Below are positions 11,653 to 20,962 of a DNA stretch of 64,000 nt, one piece after another; within the stretch, counting starts at the first letter, position 1; each line of letters starts with the position of its first letter. Origin of the DNA: Paramacrobiotus metropolitanus. Its lineage: Eukaryota; Tardigrada; Eutardigrada; Parachela; Macrobiotidae. The notes below the pieces were generated by a model. That model saw only the letters and a program-made list of their open reading frames with translations, did not search any database and was not told the origin of the DNA. The stretch lies in the NCBI RefSeq assembly GCF_019649055.1, contig NW_026570276.1, positions 248,001 through 312,000 on the forward strand. The letters run 5' to 3'. Position numbers and translations under genes: made by a program.

Positions 11653-12274
11653 GACCTGGGCAGATATAGAAAATTGGCTCGCAGTTAGAGTTAAGAGTTA
11701 CGTACAGGAAGCGTGCGAGTTATGCTACGAGTTAAGTTAATTATACAGGAAAACCGAGTTTCGAGTTACACCGCGAGTTACGCTACCAGAGACAATATAT
11801 CGTGTCCGACCATTTCGGCATAGGGACATTTCGGCATAGGACACTTCGGCATAAGACGAAATGTCTTAAGGACATGCCGAAATGTCCTTAAGACATTTCG
11901 GACATTTCGGCATGAGAACATTTCGGCATTGGACATTTCGGCATGAGGACATTTCGGCATACGGACATTTCTATAGGTTACTGTTTATGTTTCGCATAAT
12001 ATCAGGTTTTTTGTGTACATTTCATCCAATAATTATATTGGAATATCTTTAAACAATCTTTTTAATATGGTGTCCCTATGCCGAAATGGTCTTATGCCGA
12101 AATGTCTTATGCCGAAATGTCCAATGCCGAAATGTCCCTATGCCGAAATGTCAGTACGCCCAATTCAGAGTTAAGTTTTCTTCTGAGCGAGTTACGCTAA
12201 AGAGTTGAGTTATAACCCAATAACTCGAAAATAACTCGCGTTAAGTTAAATAGATAAAATTAACTGCCCAGGTC
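11653..12274. mobile_element. GAGTTA-rich MITE, interrupted by a nested element
   Basis: Inverse ends GACCTGGGCAG (11653) and CTGCCCAGGTC (12264-12274) bound a region rich in GCGAGTTACGCTA and GAGTTAAGTTA units. The family recurs uninterrupted at 54535-54740. Comparison shows that 11811-12152 is a foreign insert in this copy. Confidence 0.65.
11811..12152. mobile_element. nested element with GACATTTCGGCATA repeat ends
   Basis: Several near-identical GACATTTCGGCATA units run forward at the left end (11811-11970), and the inverse units run at the right end (12070-12152). This gives repeat-built terminal inverted repeats of about 75 bp around an AT-rich middle. One short piece of the same unit occurs at about 60463-60495. 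Confidence 0.65.
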
Positions 12275-12299
12275 AGATGCCTTTTAAGCGTCTTTGAAT

Positions 12300-12430
12300 A
12301 AAAGTCTTGTCCAAAGTGATCACTGCTCTAGGGAACCACTTCCTTCGGATGGTGCTCTTTAACATAGTAGTCTATGGGCGATACATCGTTTTTCAAACTT
12401 ACCACGAGGTAGAATTGCGAGAATAGAGAA
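12300..12430. repeat. dispersed repeat shared with 33.32-33.43 kb
   Basis: A block with GCTCTAGGGAACC, TATTTAACATA-like and AGTCTATGGG segments matches the interior of the TA-flanked element at 32997-33740, indicating a shared repeat family. Confidence 0.5.
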
Positions 12431-12678
12431 CACTTGTGCCGCGCTAACTGCTCAGTTAGCGGATATAGCGATGATATATGCGATGCTTATTCATCTTGTG
12501 CGCTGTAAGCTGACAGCGGCACACGGTCCGGAGTTAAGTAAATTTTGTCGTCCATTTCAAAAATTCTATGAGTACTTTGCTACCACAGTCATACCGCTAC
12601 CAGTACTGCTCAAGTATTACCGATATCGCTGCAGCTTCCTACTGCTACCAGGACTATTAATAGTACTGTAGAGTAACC

Positions 12679-12869
12679 CTGCACTTGACAGTTTTTTTTG
12701 CAGCTCAGAGAGACGTACGCTGTACGAGCACATTCACCATTCACATGTGCTGCCTGAGACTAGGCAGGCAGCACATGTGAGTGCAGTGCAGTCGGCTCTC
12801 AGCCAGCTGAACGTTTGTCAGCTACAGTGCCGCATAGCTCATATCGTACGAAAAAGCTGTCAAGTGCAG
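12679..12869. mobile_element. 191-bp inverted-repeat element with inner hairpin
   Basis: The outer ends are inverse (CTGCACTTGACAG / CTGTCAAGTGCAG). The centre (12742-12779) is a 15-bp perfect stem CACATGTGCTGCCTG with an 8-nt loop. It is likely a foldback MITE. A microRNA-like hairpin is possible but unsupported. Confidence 0.6.
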
Positions 12870-14490
12870 CATCTAAGTTAAAACGCTGTATGTGTGCTAC
12901 TGCAAGCCGCGATCATACGAGATTTTGTTGCAACGCCATGGCATAATATGAAATACGAGAAAAAACGCGGTGTCTGTAACATCAACCGTTCCTCGTTCCG
13001 ATGGTTTCAGTTCCGCATTATTTGGTTTGTAATGTTTTCGTATGTTATGCTTAAACTGGTTGCTGAAAATAGAACAATAAAAACCCATTCAAAAAACACT
13101 GTTTAAAGAAAGTCGCCTGTTTCGTATACTGGTGCTCGGAAATGGAAAGGGGTTTTTTCACTGTGTTTAATAAGCAACATTGGTGGATGCCTGATGATTC
13201 GGTACATATGTCAAAATGCGGTCAAGTAACACACAACTTATTTGAGCCTAGATTGAATAAGAGTTAATAAAATGGCATTCGCATTTCATTCACATAATTT
13301 ATGGTGTATAAGTTCAGGGGCTTCGATGTCTTAGAGCGTTGTGATTTACAGTACTTTACCATGCAATTGGTGCGCCATGGATTCGAGTGCAGCAAGATCG
13401 GAAAGGCACGATGCTGCTCCGATTACTCACGTCAAAGGCAAAATTCATGTATGACAAAATTTAAAACGGTAACTAGGCTACGGCTTTAAAAATCAAATAG
13501 CTGCAAGTGCATCTCGTTTCACAGCATACAGCTTACTGAGCTTAGAGCTGACCACGGGTAATGCAATTTAAATTCGGTAATGGGGCCAAAACAGGGCTTA
13601 ACATGCTTCTTTGGTTTTCGGGGACTGCTTCGAGCCAGTATGTATTAACCACGCCTTTGCCCTGTAAAATCAATCCGTATATAAGACGCACAAAGGAAAA
13701 ATTAACGGACGGGATACATTAAAGGAGACGCATCAACATACGTATTCGCCACATGCTTACGGTTGCACGTGGAAAAGTTAAGGCTGACCTTCACAAGTAT
13801 TTCGCCTCGATCCACAAATTTTAGTGTATGATTTCGGGAAGCCATTTTGTATGTTGTCGGGCTGATATGAATTTTACCTGCTGAAAGAGTGAAAATAACG
13901 CTAAATATGCACGCACCACATTCTTGCAGTTACAGCAACTTCTTGCACGCATCATAATTTACATAAAAATGTCAACATCGATCTCGATTCAGTGTTAATG
14001 TGAGGGTTACGAACGGGCTTTAGTCGACATACCGGTCCCGGTCGATTCCATCCTGCTGGCCGTATTTATCGTATCCCCGAATCTGGCAAACGAGCGATGC
14101 AGTAAATCTGATTTTGTTTTAAAAACGAACATTATAGGGCGGTAGCAAATCAATCACCTATGTGGGTAATAAAAAAAAGGAAGATGCGTTGCCATTAAAG
14201 AAATTCGTGATGTTTATAATCATTGCTACTTCTACCCTAGATTTCTATCCAAGGCCTGTGTAAAAAGTGGAAGCATGGCACCAATTTTATGGTTCGGCAG
14301 GGTCAAGTGCCAAGGGTGAAGCAAATAAAGCTTTTCTCGCCGTTTTAAGCGTTAATTTTTATAGAGAGTGCCAAATTTAGCAGCGTAATTTGTTAGTCGT
14401 AAAACTTACAGACAGTATCGAGGAGACTTTGTACCGATGACCCCGGCAACAATAGGACCTGAAAATTACATAAAAATTAGGAAAACTCTC
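12870..14490. other. 1.6 kb without supported genes
   Basis: Only short ORFs with no recognisable motifs are present. It may contain the left end of the virus-like element, but I could not find a matching inverted repeat by eye. Confidence 0.4.
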
Positions 14491-14824
14491 ATTTAATTTT
14501 TGTTATCATTGTAGTCTTTATATTCGGCATCGCATGTAGTAAAGTTACTTGACATTTCTGTGGGTGGGAACTGCAGTACAGTAGTATGCAGCTTAACTAA
14601 TGTGGCGAACGTATACAGTAATACGGATACGGCGTGAAGTACTGTTTTAGCTGTACTATATGCGTAAACGAAAAGAAAACCGCACGCTTGTTCTGTACTG
14701 CCTTTATTCACGTGTTTGAAAAAATCTAAAAAAAAACAGAGCAAGAATCCTAAAATGTCTTATTTTATTGTAGCGTTAAAAACATTGTCTAAATACAAAA
14801 AAAAGAACTGCCATCAGAGAAAAA

Positions 14825-15495
14825 CTAGTCCAACGTGATAACCTCAGGCACCCTGGCGTCCGTGTGTGAATCATCATCGTCTCCGTTGTAGCCGTCCTCA
14901 TCGGAATCTCATATGGATTCACCTTTGAACCACCAATACATTACTTTCGTGCAGATTTAAGAATAATAATCAGTCGGCTCACCGCTGAGAAACCAAGAAA
15001 TGTCGTCGCCACTCTCCTCATCCTCGCTGTCCACATCGTAAGCCGTGATTAAAAAACGTGTAACGTTCGGAAACTTATCAGCCAGCCAGCGGTCGTGTCC
15101 GCGAATTTCACACAACTCGTTGCCTTCAACGTCCAATGCCCGCAGCTTTGGTAAGAGTGTCAGTGGCTCTAATTCGTCACGGAGACCGATTTTGTTACCG
15201 ACAATGGAAAGCTTCTCCAAATTGGGGCAGCTCTGAGGCAGGATGCTCAGGTCATCAATATGGTTGTCTCCCAACATGAGGATGCGCAGACATGGCAAAC
15301 GCGGTAGCCCTCCAACGACCACAGGTCGCAATCAATCAAGCTTAGCTTTTCTAAGCCTTGAAGTTTCACAAACAGAGGAAGAATTGCTGGAGGCACGCGT
15401 TTTCCATCGAAAACCATTTCCGGCGTACTGGCACTAAGCTTTCCAAACAAATTACGGAAAGCGGCTTCCATGACCGAGCGAGAAACTGCAGACAT
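14825..15495 (-). CDS. ANP32-like leucine-rich acidic protein (frameshifted)
   Basis: A leucine-rich-repeat protein with the plan of the ANP32 acidic nuclear phosphoproteins, which bind histones and regulate chromatin and phosphatases. Repeats include LEKLSLIDCDL, CLRILMLGDN, CPNLEKLSIVGNKI and LPKLRALDVEGNEL, then a YDVDSEDEE acidic segment. Start taken at 15495. The frame breaks by one base in a G-run near 15310 (error or disabling mutation). The ORF ends at 14957. A possible 75-bp intron (14908-14982) would remove both stops and add an Asp/Glu-rich tail ending at 14825, as ANP32 proteins have, but its acceptor is weak. Its upstream side faces a 15.59-15.74 kb region sharing motifs with the virus-like element's promoters, so it is inferred to be element cargo. 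Confidence 0.65.
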
Positions 15496-15589
15496 TTCAG
15501 ATTCAGAAAATATGTGATTATTTTTGTAACAAAATAAAACACAACTGAAGGCTACTTGTTGAATGCTGCACATTTATGTAGCAGCAGTT

Positions 15590-15745
15590 GTCACTGTACT
15601 CGGTTACAATAATTCTTGCAAGTGATCATACTTGTAACCGAGTTCAGTTATCATACTGTTTGTTTGTTTTATAACTGTGGTCACCGTGTACAGTGATCAT
15701 TACTTATAATCGCCTTCGATTACAACAGTTACGTGTATAAAAGAA
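15590..15745. promoter_or_regulatory. RTTACAR-type motif cluster
   Basis: Copies of CGGTTACAA, TTGTAACCGAG and CGATTACAACAG, plus GTGATCATT boxes, lie between the ANP32-like gene and the next genes, with a TATA-like GTATAAAAG near 15735. The same motifs cluster at 20.58-20.89, 25.98-26.16 and 28.02-28.17 kb. Confidence 0.6.
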
Positions 15746-15843
15746 CGATTGGTGGAGGTACAGGTGTCAGTAGCGTTTAACGGATGTTTCAGCAGTGTGT
15801 TTACTCGTATTGGATGGTCTTACCTCTCCTCAGAAAAGGTATG

Positions 15844-16029
15844 TCAGGATGTCGAGTTACGTAAGGTATTATTCCAGTGGTCACTCTGTACAATTTTTCC
15901 AATTCCTTCGGCGATAACGAAAATAGCAAAAACAACAAAAAATACCACGTAGAGAACAATCAGAAGCACCTTCTCGCATTTTCGCTCCAAGTTACGTGCA
16001 TAGCACAGCATATGCTGTAAATTAGCCAT
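15844..16029 (-). CDS. 61-aa single-pass membrane protein
   Basis: The start is set at the ATG at 16029, which leaves only 59 bases to the divergent IAP start at 16089. An N-terminal amphipathic or charged part with two Cys (residues 1-20) is followed by one long hydrophobic span (about residues 21-42, VLLIVLYVVFFVVF) and a short polar tail with possible glycosylation sites. Small membrane proteins are common in Maverick/adintovirus-type elements, but I do not recognise a family. A short AT-rich, TATA-like tract lies between it and IAP. Confidence 0.55.
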   Translation of the reverse strand: MANLQHMLCYARNLERKCEKVLLIVLYVVFFVVFAIFVIAEGIGKIVQSDHWNNTLRNSTS

Positions 16030-16088
16030 GGTGCCAGCTTTTGTAAATTTATACGATGCTGCATCGCTTAAATAGACTTTTATTGTAG

Positions 16089-16970
16089 ATGAATGTTGAA
16101 GATCGCTTGCGAACTTTTGGCAACTGGCCTTTGGCATATATTTCTCCGTTGTCCTTGGCCGAAGCTGGTTATATCTACACGGGAGAAGGTGATGAAGTTA
16201 AATGTGTCACGTGCAGTTGTGTGCATTTTGACTGGGCGATGGGAGACAAGCCTATCTTCGAACACCGCTGTGATAATCCGGAGTGCCCATATGCAGCAAT
16301 GGTAGCGGACGGTGACGTCTATATACCGGCAATGGTAAATTACCGTGATCGGTTCGGCACTTTTGCGGAGTGGCCTGTGTACGCCCAACAACGGCCAAGA
16401 GACGTGGCAATGGCAGGTTTCTATTTCATGGAGGTTGCTGATCGAGTGCAGTGTTTCTGCTGTGGTCGAAAACTGGAAAAATGGACCCCGGACGACGACC
16501 CATGGATTGAACATGCTATTCATGAGCCTCGATGTGAATTTCTGATTGAAAAACAAGGACTGGAGTTTGTATATTATGTTCAGAGGTTTCACGATATGGA
16601 CCACAGAAAGTGGGTGACTGGTCCACGAACCGATCGACGGGACTTCTTAACAGCCCATGCAGTAGAACTTGGATGCCATTACACGTATTTGATCAAGGCT
16701 CTGCTCCGTAATAAGACCGCGTGGCTCTATTTTGACTTGAAAGACTTGGTGGAGGCGGCAAACCGGATTAAGGACCGCATCACAGTAGCGAGACTGGATG
16801 GTAACTCTCAAGTAGATAAGGAATGCAGTGTATGTTTGGATAAAAAGGTTTACATGTGTTTTTTTCCGTGTGGTCATGCCGTTTGTTGTACTGGTTGTTC
16901 GGAAAGACTGCGAGAATGTCCTGTTTGTCGCCAACTAGTTTTCGAAAAGGTTAAGCTGTTCTTTGCATAA
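16089..16970 (+). CDS. iap: inhibitor of apoptosis, two BIR domains plus RING
   Basis: 293 aa, single exon. BIR1 (about 5-72) shows the zinc set C39, C42, H59, C66. BIR2 (about 84-155) shows C122, C125, H142, C149 with the expected GFY and W residues. A C-terminal RING (246-281) has all eight ligands in C3HC4 order, ending CPVCR. This plan equals insect and baculovirus IAPs, which bind caspases or IAP antagonists and act as E3 ubiquitin ligases to block cell death. It lies 50 bases before the packaging ATPase on the same strand, inside a virus-like gene cluster. Capture from a host is inferred. A degraded host IAP is less likely because every ligand is intact. Confidence 0.9.
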   Translation: MNVEDRLRTFGNWPLAYISPLSLAEAGYIYTGEGDEVKCVTCSCVHFDWAMGDKPIFEHRCDNPECPYAAMVADGDVYIPAMVNYRDRFGTFAEWPVYAQQRPRDVAMAGFYFMEVADRVQCFCCGRKLEKWTPDDDPWIEHAIHEPRCEFLIEKQGLEFVYYVQRFHDMDHRKWVTGPRTDRRDFLTAHAVELGCHYTYLIKALLRNKTAWLYFDLKDLVEAANRIKDRITVARLDGNSQVDKECSVCLDKKVYMCFFPCGHAVCCTGCSERLRECPVCRQLVFEKVKLFFA

Positions 16971-17022
16971 ATGTTTATTAAAGCTGTTCCGATGTTCTGT
17001 ATACTTTATGACATAAAAAAGA

Positions 17023-17661
17023 ATGTTTAGCGTAATAAATGAGTATCCACGCTTTTGCGTTCCTTTTGGTATGTGTGTTTGCGGGCCAACAATGTCGGGC
17101 AAAACACAATTTGTATTCACTCTCCTGAAAAACAATGCTTTAGTTTTTGATCGGCGACCCACACGAATACTGTACTGCTACGGTCAGTGGCAGAAAGGTT
17201 TCGATGACTTACAAAAAGAGGTTTCGCAGGTTGAGTTCTTGCACGGTCTGGATGACCTGTTTTCAGAGCTGCACTCTGCCGATAGCGTTGACCATACACT
17301 GGTTATTATTGATGATTTGGCCACGGATTTGTGCAAGGATGTTCGATGTTCTGACTTGTTCACCCGCGGCATTCATCACAAGAATGTTTCAGTCATCATG
17401 ATGCTGCAGAATCTCTATAAACAAGGAAAGTCTATGCGGGACATCACGTTGAATTCACAGTACTTGATACTATTTAAGAACGTCCGCGATGTTAATCAGA
17501 TCGCACTACTGGCACGACAAACTGGACTGAAACATTTAGTGGATGCGTATAATAAAGTCACAGCGGAACCGTATCAACCTCTTGTATTAGATCTACGACC
17601 TACTTGCCCGGACTATTTAAGGATACGTTCTCATGTCCTACCGAATGATCAAATGCGGTGA
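17023..17661 (+). CDS. A32/FtsK-type genome-packaging ATPase
   Basis: 212 aa. A Walker A motif GPTMSGKT sits at residues 21-28 and a Walker B motif LVIIDD at 93-98. A downstream conserved region (FTRGIHHKNVSVIMMLQN) matches the sensor/Gln part of A32-like ATPases of Mavericks, virophages and large DNA viruses, which drive DNA into capsids. Length is normal for the compact Maverick form. The stop overlaps the start of the truncated integrase reading frame (17658). Confidence 0.85.
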   Translation: MFSVINEYPRFCVPFGMCVCGPTMSGKTQFVFTLLKNNALVFDRRPTRILYCYGQWQKGFDDLQKEVSQVEFLHGLDDLFSELHSADSVDHTLVIIDDLATDLCKDVRCSDLFTRGIHHKNVSVIMMLQNLYKQGKSMRDITLNSQYLILFKNVRDVNQIALLARQTGLKHLVDAYNKVTAEPYQPLVLDLRPTCPDYLRIRSHVLPNDQMR

Positions 17662-18260
17662 TCATCTTTTTCACATCGGAAAACGAAGACATCAAATGCG
17701 CCATGGCTGAACGCGTCATTCGCACCATCAAAACAAGAATGTTTCGCTTGTTTCGTGCGCGAGTTTCGACCCGTTACATTGACAAACTGCAAGATCTGGT
17801 GTACTCGTATAACCACTCTAAACATCGAGCACATGGATTGCGACCGATAGATGTCACTCAGAACAATTCTTTGGCGGTATTCAACAAATTGTATCCAACC
17901 AGAGAAGTTCGACCACCTCGATTTAAGGTCGGTGATGCCGTCCGGATAGCCGTGCATAAAACCAAGGTCGAAAAAGGCTATACGTATCGATTTAAGGAGG
18001 AAGTGTTCTACATCAATAAAGTCATTTCACATATCGTACCGGTATATCGACTAAAGGACTATCAAGACGAACCTATTCAAGGAACTTTTTATGAGCACGG
18101 GCTCTCCAAAATATCACGCCCCGAGCAGAAAGAGCATACAATCGACCATATCATTAGACGCCGTGGTGATAGAGTACTAGTTCGGTGGTTAGGTTACGGA
18201 CCTGAGCACGATTCCTGGATAAAGGCATCATCATGTACGAAGGCGTACCATTCTACGTGA
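17658..18260 (+). pseudogene. 5'-truncated retroviral-type integrase with chromodomain
   Basis: Opens at about 17650 directly behind the ATPase, with no ATG. Only the last part of the catalytic core remains: the AERVIRTIKTRM helix with the glutamate of the DDE triad, then a KVGDAVRI SH3-like segment and a C-terminal chromodomain (VLVRWLGYGPEHDSWI). The HHCC zinc region and both catalytic aspartates are missing. Maverick/Polinton elements normally encode a complete integrase of this kind to insert their DNA. The loss implies an internal deletion, which may also have removed other genes. Confidence 0.85.
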
Positions 18261-19060
18261 CGCTCCCGAGCGATGTGGCGACGGACCCCAGCAACACACC
18301 ATCCAACTGGACGACCAAACTGAAACATCCCATTACCCTGAAAGGAAAATGGGAAATGGCCTTGGTTGAACTGCAGTACCTCAATTCCTTTTTCACTCTT
18401 CCCGTCGAGCAAAAGATTGAAGTGCACATCGTTAAAGAATTCAGACTAAAGAAAGACGAAGCAAACTTTTTGGAGTCTGCGGGCCAAGTTGTCCATACCG
18501 ACGAGATTACCATCCCTCCGGGAAATTACAAGGATGCCGATTTGCTTCTAAAAACAATCAATTCACTGGTACCCAAAGTTGGATCGTACATGGTGGACGA
18601 TACAGTACACGCTGACAAGAGCGCTTTAACAGCCGACAGAGCCTTTACCGTGCAACTGCTGACCGCCACCAATCATCGGGTCCGACTGAATATTAGCAAC
18701 GATCGGGTTTCTGTCGTCTTTCCCCCGTCGTCGATAGTCCTGCAAAAAACGCTGGGATTTGAACACAGTGTGCTAAAACCCGATGTGCCGATGGAAAGTA
18801 ACAGCAATGCATACATTGGTCCATTTCCTATGGAAACAAAGAATGTCAGTATCCAGTACCTGTCATTTCTGGCTAAGCCTCCTAATCCAAAATTAACCAG
18901 CTTTATTTCGGAGCGACCGGTCAATACTCTACTGGGAATCAAAGCTTGTTTGTCTACAGTGATGTGGCCGACTTTACAACATGAACACACAAGAAATTAC
19001 CTCGGCCCTCCACGGGAATCCCCAGACCACAGCGGTATTTCGTGGGGTCTACGCGAGTGA
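18233..19060 (+). CDS. F54H12.2-like Maverick virion protein (penton/minor capsid candidate)
   Basis: 275 aa starting at the ATG at 18233, overlapping the integrase end by 28 bases. The N-terminus has FYVTLPSD, a W/F-T-T-K-L strand and a GKWEMALVELQYLN motif, typical of the F54H12.2-like proteins found in nematode and other animal Mavericks. These have been proposed as minor capsid or penton proteins. Near its end, an alternative frame reads SLFVYSDVADF, which matches how these proteins usually continue. A frameshift near 18935 is therefore likely and the last 45 residues may be spurious. Overlaps the protease start at 18981. Confidence 0.7.
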   Translation: MYEGVPFYVTLPSDVATDPSNTPSNWTTKLKHPITLKGKWEMALVELQYLNSFFTLPVEQKIEVHIVKEFRLKKDEANFLESAGQVVHTDEITIPPGNYKDADLLLKTINSLVPKVGSYMVDDTVHADKSALTADRAFTVQLLTATNHRVRLNISNDRVSVVFPPSSIVLQKTLGFEHSVLKPDVPMESNSNAYIGPFPMETKNVSIQYLSFLAKPPNPKLTSFISERPVNTLLGIKACLSTVMWPTLQHEHTRNYLGPPRESPDHSGISWGLRE

Positions 19061-19493
19061 TCAAGTTCCAACCACTCTGGCACCTTTCCCGGGAGCGTGT
19101 GTGGTAAATACAGACCCCGCCGACCAGGAAGGTGAGCACTGGATCGCGCTGTACCAGGAACAAGCTGGAAAAATGGAAATGTTTGATTCATACGGGAGAA
19201 CTTTGGAACGCTACTCTCAGCATTTCGCGTCACTGGCGGCTGTCAATGAAATAACTCTACAAAATGAACAGTTTCAGTCTGAATTCAGTACTGTATGTGG
19301 ACAGTACTGTTTGTTTTTTATTTTACGACGCTGTGGTGGTGAATCTTACACAAATATTGTGCATTTGTTTACGGATAGCCGACTAAGCAACGATAAAATG
19401 GTGTGTCAGTTTATGAATTCTTTTTTCGACATAAATACAAACATGATTGATGGGGCTCTGCTTTGGCAAATATGCAAGCGTTTATTGAAATAA
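18981..19493 (+). CDS. adenain-like cysteine protease
   Basis: 170 aa. Catalytic signature in order: H53 in GEHWIALY, D69 in MFDSYG, Q99 and C106 in FQSEFSTVCGQYC, with the Gln-Cys spacing of 7 seen in adenovirus protease. A hydrophobic helix and a short C-terminus follow. Maverick/adintovirus elements use this C5/C48-type enzyme to process virion proteins. Start chosen at the ATG at 18981, inside the previous gene's 3' end. The convergent PC4-like gene ends 50 bases downstream. Confidence 0.88.
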   Translation: MNTQEITSALHGNPQTTAVFRGVYASDQVPTTLAPFPGACVVNTDPADQEGEHWIALYQEQAGKMEMFDSYGRTLERYSQHFASLAAVNEITLQNEQFQSEFSTVCGQYCLFFILRRCGGESYTNIVHLFTDSRLSNDKMVCQFMNSFFDINTNMIDGALLWQICKRLLK

Positions 19494-19543
19494 AAATATG
19501 AAAACAAATAGTGCCGGTTTATCTTGCTAACCAATTTAACACG

Positions 19544-20500
19544 TCAACAATTATCCGCTGCAATAGTGCGCCCAACGTTTCCACGAATACGATTCTCATG
19601 CAACATTAAATAAGACTCCACATCCATTTCCAGAGCTTGCTCAATTCCCAGCTTTTCTAACCCAAACAAGATACCATGCACAATGCGCAGTTCCTGTAGA
19701 CGTTCCACAGCTCCGTTCCGTTCCGCATCCGATGGGCGGTAATTTTCGGTGTAATTCTTCGGTCCAGTCCCGTCGTCCATCAGTTTTACCAGTGGAACCA
19801 AGGCATCAGCTATGTTTTCATCCAGTTCAGTGTACGCTAAACCTTCCAAAATCGGATCCTCAGTGCCACTTTCCTTCTGAATCTTGGCAATGTCCTTAAT
19901 CAACTGCAGATCCTTCAGCAGTTCCTTCAGTCCGTCATAACAGCGCTCACCGAACGAAATACCGCAACGGGTCGGGACCATGTCGCCAGCTTTCACATTG
20001 AATCGACGAATCGTAGCCACGTTTGCGTTGCTAAAACGACTCCAACCAAAATACATACTTCCATCTAGTAAGTACAATGGTGTCAACCTCCCTGTTTCTG
20101 CTGAACTGGCTCGGGCAGTCTTGTCCATGTCGGATTTTCCAGCCAGCATAAGAGCCGCCAAACGGAGAAATCCTTTTTTGGAGAGCACAATGTTTTTCCC
20201 CCAAGTCGCTTTCCAGGAGTTATCAGGCTGTTCTTTCCATTCCCCGAAAACAACACGAATCGTACTTTTCTTTGCGTCCGTATTCGTACCAACATAAACG
20301 AACTTGTCGTTGCAAAATCGATAAACCGGCTTGCCGTTCTGTGTAAAAGCAAAGCGTGGATGCGTTGGCGTACCTTCGGTTACAGCGCCACCTTTCACTT
20401 TCTTTGCTTCCGGTTTGGTATCGTCTTCGGCTCCTGGGCGTTTTCGCTTTGTAAATCCTCTTTGCGGTCGTTTTTGTGCCAACAAGTCAAGAAACTCCAT
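19544..20500 (-). CDS. protein with two PC4-like domains and basic N-terminus
   Basis: 318 aa. Residues 16-37 are Lys/Arg-rich and could be a nuclear localisation signal. Residues about 62-118 and 146-197 each show the order of the PC4 single-stranded-DNA/coactivator fold: a short strand, a F/W-x-strand, an IR-containing strand (STIRVVF; ATIRRF), then a GI/V-x-L or GISF turn leading into a helix. PC4 (Sub1) melts promoters and supports RNA polymerase II start. The match is by pattern only. Start at 20500, where an AT-rich divergent promoter region begins. The remainder (200-318) is helical and unrecognised. Confidence 0.5.
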   Translation of the reverse strand: MEFLDLLAQKRPQRGFTKRKRPGAEDDTKPEAKKVKGGAVTEGTPTHPRFAFTQNGKPVYRFCNDKFVYVGTNTDAKKSTIRVVFGEWKEQPDNSWKATWGKNIVLSKKGFLRLAALMLAGKSDMDKTARASSAETGRLTPLYLLDGSMYFGWSRFSNANVATIRRFNVKAGDMVPTRCGISFGERCYDGLKELLKDLQLIKDIAKIQKESGTEDPILEGLAYTELDENIADALVPLVKLMDDGTGPKNYTENYRPSDAERNGAVERLQELRIVHGILFGLEKLGIEQALEMDVESYLMLHENRIRGNVGRTIAADNC

Positions 20501-20514
20501 GGTTTATACAATAT

Positions 20515-20955
20515 CTAGATGAAACAAAATTCAACAAAACTAAACTCTGCACGGTCTTAGTGTGAGCGGTACCGTTTATATACAATTCATTCACGACCGC
20601 AAATTATGATCACACCGTTTACTTCCACGGTTACAGTAATCCAACTCGATTACAACGATCTAAACGTGCAGTACCCCACAGCTTAGTCCACAATTGTGAG
20701 CGTACACGATTACAGTAACTTTTGCTAGGTTACAACGTTATAATCCTGTTCGGTGATAATCACCGTATTCGGTTACAGCACTATAATGGTGTACGATTAC
20801 AGTAATTCTGGTCGTTTACACAATCGTTACTCTCCACGATTACAATCATCTTGCACGGTTACAACCAGTTCAGTTCGATTCTATATAAATTACAATATTC
20901 GAAAGGTCACCCGTTCTGAAATTGTATTTTTTTGCAACATTTTCTCTATATCTGA
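20515..20955. promoter_or_regulatory. divergent promoter with dense RTTACAR motifs
   Basis: At least eight copies of GGTTACAR/GATTACAR lie between 20620 and 20870 (for example CGATTACAGTAA and CGGTTACAGCA), with a palindromic GTGATAATCAC near 20755. TATA-like elements lie at both edges (TATATACAATTC near 20577 for the minus gene; CTATATAAATT near 20881 for the plus gene). Confidence 0.7.
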
Positions 20956-20962
20956 GGAAAAA

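Noticed and set aside
16080-16604. 174-aa minus ORF
   Set aside because: Antisense shadow of the IAP gene.
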